A stretch of DNA of 64,000 nt from JAMXLO01 sp964427005. Lineage in GTDB: Bacteria > Pseudomonadota > Alphaproteobacteria > Acetobacterales > Acetobacteraceae. This document shows, one piece after another, positions 59,309-64,000 of this stretch (position 1 is the first letter of the stretch; the number at the start of each line of letters is the position of its first letter). The notes under the pieces are model-generated. The model searched no databases. It had not been told where the DNA came from and saw nothing but the letters and a program-made list of their open reading frames with translations. Made by a program: the position numbers and the translations under genes. Where the stretch lies: positions 1-64,000 of the forward strand of contig CAYRTL010000013.1 of assembly GCA_964427005.1 (NCBI GenBank), written 5' to 3'.

Positions 59309-60500
59309 CCATCCTGAATGTCGCCTATCCGTTTGCGCCGGTTGGGCCTGATGCGATTGGCGGCGCCGAGCAGGTGCTCTCCGCGTTGGATCGCGCTCTC
59401 GTCGCCGCCGGGCACCGCTCGATTGTCGTGGCATGCGAAGGCTCGGTGACCGCTGGCACTCTGGTGTCTATTCCTCGTCCGACCAGCAGCGACGTCAACC
59501 GTACGGTGCGCAGCATGGGGTATCCGACCGTGCGACAGGCTGTGGCTTCTGCCGCAATGAATGCGGACCTGGTTCACCTGCACGGTATCGATTTCCATGC
59601 CTATCTGCCGCCGGCAGGAAAACCCGCTCTCGTCACGCTGCACCTGCCGACTGCCTGGTATCCACAGAATGCACTCTGTCCGCACCGGCTCAATACCTGG
59701 TTCAACTGCGTCTCAGCGTCCCAGCAGAGTACTTGCCGACCCGGCGTCAATCTGATCCCACCGATCCCAAACGGCGTTCCAGTGGATGCGCTTTCGCAAA
59801 CGCGTCACGCNNNNNNNNNNNNNNNNNNNNNNNNNNNNNNNNNNNNNNNNNNNNNNNNNNNNNNNNNNNNNNNNNNNNNNNNNNNNNNNNNNNNNNNNNN
59901 NNNNNNNNNNTCCCACCGATCCCAAACGGCGTTCCAGTGGATGCGCTTTCGCAAACGCGTCACGCCTGCCGTGGCTATGCGCTGATGTTGGGCCGGATTT
60001 GCCCGGAAAAAGGACAGCACCTTGGTTTGCAAGCAGCGCACCGCGCAGGCGTTACGCTTCTGATTGGTGGAGAAGTGTTTCCGTACGCCGAGCATCGGGC
60101 GTATTTCGACGACTGCATTCGCCCGCTATTGGACGATCGTCGCCGCTATCTCGGGCCACTTGGTTTCATTCGCAAGCGTCGCCTGCTGGGTGCCGCGAGC
60201 TGCGTGCTGGTACCAAGTCTGTGCCCGGAAACAAGTTCGCTCACCGCGATGGAAGCCTTGGCGTGTGGCACGCCGGTGATCGCATTCGCGACCGGAGCGC
60301 TGCCAGAAACGGTAGAGCATGGCAGAACAGGGTTCCTTGTCGAAACAATGGAGGAGATGGCGGCCGCGATCCGTGACATCGGTGCCATCGATCGCACCGT
60401 CTGTCGTCGAACCGCAAGTGAACGGTTTTCCGCGCAGCGCATGACAGATGCGTACCTGACTTTGTACCGGCAACTGACGAGATGCATGCAATCAGTGTGA
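59302..60500 (+). CDS. GT4-family glycosyltransferase interrupted by an assembly join
   Basis: TTG at 59302 starts LLTILNVAYPFAPVGPDAIG; GGAEQVLSALDRALVAAGH and LVHLHGIDFHAYLPP follow. After the N run the C-terminal half continues in another frame: GYALMLGRICPEKGQHLGLQ, LVPSLCPETSSLTAMEALAC (EX7E) and GTPVIAFATGALPETVEHG. If the 100 N and one 55-base copy are removed (155 bases), the two halves join in one frame, giving about 347 residues. The gene is then intact. MshA-like chemistry (GlcNAc onto inositol phosphate) is possible but not shown. Confidence 0.88.
59756..59965. other. 100-N gap flanked by identical 55-base contig ends
   Basis: Bases 59756-59810 and 59911-59965 are identical, starting tcccaccgatccc, and abut the N run 59811-59910. 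Collapsing them restores the reading frame of the GT4 gene, so no sequence is missing. Confidence 0.93.
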
Positions 60501-61447
60501 TCACTGAAGAAACCGGTCTGGCCGAGCTTTGGCCGGCCTGGCAAGCGCTTTGGGAGCGCGTGAGTGACGCATGGCCGTTCACCGCCCCTGCCTGGTCGCA
60601 GCCATGGTGGGAAGCGTTCGGAACCGGTTGCCCGGTGGTGGCCGCCATGCATAGCCGATACGGCTTGTCCGGATTGCTGCCATTTTACCGGCTCGGCGAG
60701 AAGCTGCTGCCAATGGGCGTCGGTATCAGTGACTATTTCGACATACTGCTTGCGCCCGACGCGCCTCCGGATGCAGCGGCATTACTGCTCGAAGCAGCCC
60801 TGCAAGCCAGCAATATACCACGCTGCGACATGCCCGAATTGCCCGAGCACGCGGTTCTGTTGCGCACCAAAGCGCCGCCCGGCTGGCGCGACGACGTTTG
60901 GGACGGCTCGCCGTGCGCCGTGCTGCCTCTCTACCCGGAACCGGCAATCCCAAAAGGCATGCGCCGCGATCTGCGTCAGGCGCGCCGTCGCGCCGAACGC
61001 GCGGGCGGTTGGCAGGTAGCACGGGCCGACACCACCACATGGCCCGAACTGCTCGATTCGCTGATCGTTTTGCACACGAAGCGCTGGCAGGCTTCGGGAG
61101 AACCCGGCGTGCTCGCCGATACGCGCGTGCCAGCTTTTCACCGCGCCGCCGTTCCGCTCTTGCTGCAAGCTGGCCTGCTCCGCATGGAAGCCCTGCGCCT
61201 GCGGGACCGCATAGTTGCCGTCAATTATGCATTGCTGACTTCGGGTCGTATCGGCTTCTACCTGGCAGGTTTCGACATCGAGGCAGCGTTCGAAAGCCCA
61301 GGCACTATCCTGCTTGGCCACATGTTGGAAGAAGCAGCCCGCGAAGGCCGGAAGGAAGCGCATCTGCTGCGCGGCGATGAGGCCTACAAGCGTGCCTGGG
61401 GTGCGGTGGAACGGCGCAATGCCGGCCGCAGTTTCATTCGCACATGA
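60482..61447 (+). CDS. CelD/BioF2-like acyltransferase (GNAT, FemAB-type fold)
   Basis: 321 residues. The N-terminal half has WPFTAPAWSQPWWEAFGTG and LLPFYRLGEKLLPMGVGISD. The C-terminal acetyltransferase-6 region has GMRRDLRQARRRAERAGGW, LHTKRWQASGEPGVL, AVNYALLTSGRIGFYLAGFD and the closing LLRGDEAYKRAWGAVER, typical of CelD-like proteins in polysaccharide and aminosugar modification. It could acylate the amine exposed by the PIG-L enzyme. It overlaps GT4 by 19 bases and the next methyltransferase by 4. Confidence 0.85.
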   Translation: MHAISVITEETGLAELWPAWQALWERVSDAWPFTAPAWSQPWWEAFGTGCPVVAAMHSRYGLSGLLPFYRLGEKLLPMGVGISDYFDILLAPDAPPDAAALLLEAALQASNIPRCDMPELPEHAVLLRTKAPPGWRDDVWDGSPCAVLPLYPEPAIPKGMRRDLRQARRRAERAGGWQVARADTTTWPELLDSLIVLHTKRWQASGEPGVLADTRVPAFHRAAVPLLLQAGLLRMEALRLRDRIVAVNYALLTSGRIGFYLAGFDIEAAFESPGTILLGHMLEEAAREGRKEAHLLRGDEAYKRAWGAVERRNAGRSFIRT

Positions 61448-62289
61448 CAAGCGATGATCCAGTGCTGGCTTGCCTGGAAGGCCGTATCACCGCGGAAGTG
61501 GCCATCGCCCGTTTGTTGCTCGCGGGCGAAGACGTAGCCGGAATTCACGACCGCATCGACGCCACGCGCGAGGCAAGCGAAGCATGGGCCGAACTTGATC
61601 GACTGTCGCAAGCGGACATTCCGCTGGAACGGATCAGAAGGATGCTCGACGCTGCCGGCGTGGACCATGCCGAAGCCGCAACGCCGGCGTCCATTGCGGG
61701 GTTGTTTGACCGAGCCGTAGCGATATCCCCGGAGGCAAGCGTCGCCATCTACTCTTTGGGTGACGACAACCGGTTGCAAGCCGCTACCCAGGAGGTCGCA
61801 GGCTGGCTATGCCAAACGGATCTGATCGCGCGCGACACTGATGTGCTCGACCTTGGCTGCGGGATTGGGCGCGTTGCAGCCGCAATCTCGCCGCACGTCA
61901 GATCGGTGCTGGGGACTGACGTCTCCAAAGGGATGCTGCGGGAGGCTCGTATTCGCTGTGCAAACCTGAACAATATTTCATTCGTGGTTTCGTCGGGCGA
62001 ACACCTGGGGATCCTGGCCGATGCGACCTTCGATGTGGTCCTGGCGATCGACAGCTTTCCATATCTCGTCCAAGCCGGCGTCGCGGAACGCCACATGCCG
62101 GAAGTGTATCGCGTGCTGCGGCCAAAGGGCCGATTGATTATTCTCAACCTATCCTATCGCAATTGCCCCGAAGCCGATCGAGCGGACGCCACAGCTTGGG
62201 CCCAACGGTACGGCTTCTGGCTCAGACAGACAGGTATCTCGCCATTCCGGACCTGGGACGCGGCCACCTACGTTTTCCAACGTACGTGA
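61444..62289 (+). CDS. SAM-dependent methyltransferase with N-terminal helical extension
   Basis: 281 residues. Residues 1-100 are helical (CLEGRITAEVAIARLLLAGE, VDHAEAATPASIAGLFDRAV) and of unknown role. The methyltransferase domain follows: VLDLGCGIGRVAAAISPHVR, VLGTDVSKGMLREARIRC, FDVVLAIDSFPYLVQAG and VLRPKGRLIILNLSY. It is the last gene of the inositol-linked operon (ATGA overlap with the acyltransferase). N- or O-methylation of the pathway product is the likely role; exact target unknown. Confidence 0.85.
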   Translation: MTSDDPVLACLEGRITAEVAIARLLLAGEDVAGIHDRIDATREASEAWAELDRLSQADIPLERIRRMLDAAGVDHAEAATPASIAGLFDRAVAISPEASVAIYSLGDDNRLQAATQEVAGWLCQTDLIARDTDVLDLGCGIGRVAAAISPHVRSVLGTDVSKGMLREARIRCANLNNISFVVSSGEHLGILADATFDVVLAIDSFPYLVQAGVAERHMPEVYRVLRPKGRLIILNLSYRNCPEADRADATAWAQRYGFWLRQTGISPFRTWDAATYVFQRT

Positions 62290-62466
62290 GACGCCGCAAC
62301 GATTGGGGCCGAACCCTGCTTCTACAAGCAACCAAACGCGAGCACAGGCACGGAGCGAGCGGACCGACGTTCAGCGAATGCGACGGCATTACCGCCGCAA
62401 GCTGACCTTCCCCAGCCGAAGTGAGCGTTGGTCACGTTTTTCAGCAACAGGAACAGGAGAGGTAGC

Positions 62467-62817
62467 ATGGCATCCGCCAGCCACTCGGACACGCAACGCG
62501 GTAACGTCAAAGATCCCGAACACGACGGGCGCCTAAAGGAGAACCGCGAAGCGGGACGGACCAAGGGCACCACACCCGGAAGCCAGGCGCGCGCTGAAGA
62601 ACAAGGGCGCCAGGCATCGGGCAGCAGCCATTCCGGCAGCCATGGCAGTAGTCACCGCGGAGGTGACGGTGATAGCGGTCGTCAGGAAAGCCGGTCCTCA
62701 AGTTCCGGCGGTTCTGATGACTTGAAGTCCCGCGAGTATCGGGATGAGCACGGTCAAGTGCACCATCACACCCGCACCTACATGGAACAGCACGAAGGCG
62801 AGAAGGGCCGCAAGTAG
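62467..62817 (+). CDS. Hydrophilic low-complexity protein (stress/hydrophilin-like)
   Basis: 116 residues from ATG 62467, which has a strong ribosome site (GGAGAGG). The sequence is almost devoid of hydrophobic residues. NVKDPEHDGRLKENREAGRT and a serine/glycine/histidine-rich centre (SSHSGSHGSSHRGGDGD) resemble disordered stress proteins such as hydrophilins. Histidines near the end (GQVHHHTRTYM) could bind metal. No catalytic role is expected. It is separated by 177 bases from the preceding operon and probably has its own promoter. Confidence 0.65.
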   Translation: MASASHSDTQRGNVKDPEHDGRLKENREAGRTKGTTPGSQARAEEQGRQASGSSHSGSHGSSHRGGDGDSGRQESRSSSSGGSDDLKSREYRDEHGQVHHHTRTYMEQHEGEKGRK

Positions 62818-62818
62818 G

Positions 62819-63727
62819 TCACACGGGGCCCGGGAGATGGTTCCCGGGCCACCGGACTGCTGGCCAGAACTTCTGAATCGCGCGATATCCGACGGGGGTT
62901 ATACCGAACTCCTCAGACCAGCGGTGCACGCTGCCTTCGGCCAGCAATGCATATTCGCGAACGCGCCATTCTGCGTGTGCTGGCGCTATAGCCTCAATAT
63001 CTCCCGGCGTTGCGCTGTGCAGCGCCAAGTGCGTTATACCGACCGGCAACGACTGCATCATCTGCCGATAGGCATCACGGGTCTCGCTTCCACTAACCGG
63101 CAGTGTCCCACGGAACTCATCAGGCAATGGCAAGTCCCGGCCGGTCAGTGTAGCGAGGACGCGATCATAGGCCTCCTGATCTGGGGCGAACCGGATGTTG
63201 CGCGGCAGAACCGGCACCAGACCGTATTCTCGCGCCAGGGTCACGTGGAACTCAAGCAACTCCGGCAACATAGCAGCAGCCATGTGGGCGTCGAGATGCG
63301 TAGGGCGCAGGCCAGCGGCGTAAGCGCGTTCCACTTGCGCACGCAGCTCAAGTTCGGCCGCTTCTGGAACAAGATTGCGGCGCAGCGACGCGACATCGCG
63401 CCAGAAATATCCGTCCGGGTCGGTCAATCCGGACGTTGCACTCGCCGTGGAGATCGGCTTCCACCGATAGTGTTCCCACTCACTGGTCAGAGTCAGATGG
63501 ATGCCGAGGTCGAGAGACGGATCGGTGCATGCAGCCGCGGCAATTTGCAGGAACCAGGGACATGGCACCATCACAGATCCGCACGTCACCAGGCCGCGGC
63601 GAAACAGCTCGAGGAATGCCAGGTTACCACTGTGACACATCCCCAAGTCGTCCACATGCAGGATGACGCCACGAGCGATCCCGAGCTTCTCGCCGAGTTT
63701 CACTCCCAGTCGATTATTCTGAGCCAT
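62819..63727 (-). CDS. ChbG/HpnK-family (YdjC) deacetylase
   Basis: 302 residues from ATG 63727. The metal motif VILHVDDLGMCHSGNLA has the HxDD aspartates, and LGIHLTLTSEWEHYRW and RPTHLDAHMAA supply the histidines (HLDxH). SLPVGITHLALHSATPG follows. The family removes acetyl groups from chitooligosaccharides or hopanoid/lipid-linked aminosugars. The open frame to 63991 includes a non-conserved 88-residue tail and was rejected. Convergent with the hydrophilic protein gene. Confidence 0.9.
   Translation of the reverse strand: MAQNNRLGVKLGEKLGIARGVILHVDDLGMCHSGNLAFLELFRRGLVTCGSVMVPCPWFLQIAAAACTDPSLDLGIHLTLTSEWEHYRWKPISTASATSGLTDPDGYFWRDVASLRRNLVPEAAELELRAQVERAYAAGLRPTHLDAHMAAAMLPELLEFHVTLAREYGLVPVLPRNIRFAPDQEAYDRVLATLTGRDLPLPDEFRGTLPVSGSETRDAYRQMMQSLPVGITHLALHSATPGDIEAIAPAHAEWRVREYALLAEGSVHRWSEEFGITPVGYRAIQKFWPAVRWPGNHLPGPV
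62827..62850. terminator. Hairpin between convergent genes, possible terminator
   Basis: ggcccggga (62827-62835) pairs perfectly with tcccgggcc (62842-62850) around a 6-base loop. It begins 9 bases after the stop of the hydrophilic protein and lies within the last codons of the convergent deacetylase. No T-run follows, so intrinsic termination is uncertain. Confidence 0.4.
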
Positions 63728-63875
63728 GATGACACCTGACTTTACCGCTGCTGGATATGAGCGGGATTGAACGGACTCCGCTCTACCTCGACACGGCCGT
63801 GTTGCCCGACTGTTCGAGGAGAATTCGCCGGGCGCATCGATAGCCAACTTCAACCTTAGGCAGAGAAGAACTTCC

Positions 63876-64000
63876 ATGAATAGCCAAGACGAACTTCGGC
63901 AGACCCACCCAATGAGTCGACGTACATTCGTGAGCATGATCGCGCTGGGGCGGCAAGCACTCTTTTCGAGGCCAACGTCGCCGCCGCGCATCCCGCCCCC
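63876..64000 (+). CDS. Start of a protein with a Tat-type signal (truncated by window end)
   Basis: ATG 63876 opens a frame that runs off the window after 41 codons. It begins MNSQDELRQTHPMSRRTFVS, and SRRTFVSMIALG is a twin-arginine-type signal start. The residues after it are unusually proline-rich, so a frameshift cannot be excluded. No function can be read. Confidence 0.45.
   Translation, partial: MNSQDELRQTHPMSRRTFVSMIALGRQALFSRPTSPPRIPP

Noticed and set aside
52528..62289. True mycothiol biosynthesis
   Set aside because: No MshC-type cysteine ligase is present in the window, and the extra methyltransferases, nucleotidyltransferase and glycosidase-like protein do not fit.
1..64000. CRISPR array or rRNA genes
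   Set aside because: No regularly spaced repeats and no rRNA-like sequence were seen on either strand.

Overview
The window looks like a chromosomal scaffold segment from a GC-rich alphaproteobacterium, most likely Rhodospirillales/Acetobacteraceae. This placement is inferred from the general family flavour of the proteins, not from a marker gene. It contains three 100-base runs of N. Two of these are flanked by identical 55-base copies and look like unmerged assembly joins, not real gaps.

Bases 1-40031 form a large surface-polysaccharide locus. Its left part (1-9926) has glycosyltransferases, two FkbM methyltransferases, and Gmd and Fcl (GDP-mannose to GDP-deoxyhexose enzymes), interrupted by a MarR regulator and a decayed serine recombinase. 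Bases 9999-23610 are one long minus-strand operon. It encodes a GMC oxidoreductase, a glycosyltransferase, a complete GDP-D-glycero-D-manno-heptose pathway (GmhA, a fused HddC-GmhB, HddA), an epimerase/dehydratase, an RmlC-type epimerase, a SAF-domain dehydrogenase, a PAP2-like membrane protein, the initiating phosphoglycosyltransferase, a GalE-type epimerase and a methyltransferase. Bases 23917-37141 run mostly on the plus strand. They carry an IS3 orfA fragment, a beta-helix protein, a WecG/GumM-type transferase, a polysaccharide deacetylase, Wzx flippase, a GumC-like chain-length protein, a Wzy-like polymerase, an acyltransferase, a GumB-like export protein and another glycosyltransferase. 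Together these make a Wzx/Wzy-type exopolysaccharide system. Two divergent LuxR-type regulators with degenerate receivers (37971-40031) close the locus.

Bases 40032-40988 look like an old integration boundary: a 3'-terminal tRNA fragment, a broken tyrosine-integrase piece and an intact tRNA-Thr(GGT). Beyond it the sequence is visibly more GC-rich and ordinary: a 49-residue basic protein, a Uma2 nuclease-like protein, dcd and murA. A set of oxidoreductases follows (two SDRs, an old-yellow-enzyme family reductase, an LLM flavoprotein, Gfo/Idh/MocA, a D-amino-acid-dehydrogenase-like protein) with a class V aminotransferase.

Bases 52528-62289 are a compact plus-strand operon in which nearly every gene overlaps the next. 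It starts with inositol-3-phosphate synthase and continues with two phosphatases, a CgeB-like glycosyltransferase, a nucleotidyltransferase, a methyltransferase, a glycosidase-like protein with catalytic motifs in permuted order, a PIG-L deacetylase, a GT4 glycosyltransferase, a CelD/FemAB-like acyltransferase and a second methyltransferase. The combination of Ino1, GT4, PIG-L and acyltransferase recalls mycothiol or GPI-anchor biosynthesis, but no cysteine ligase is seen. I regard it as the best candidate here for an undescribed pathway. The window ends with a hydrophilic stress-type protein, a ChbG/HpnK-type deacetylase and the start of a protein with a Tat-type signal.
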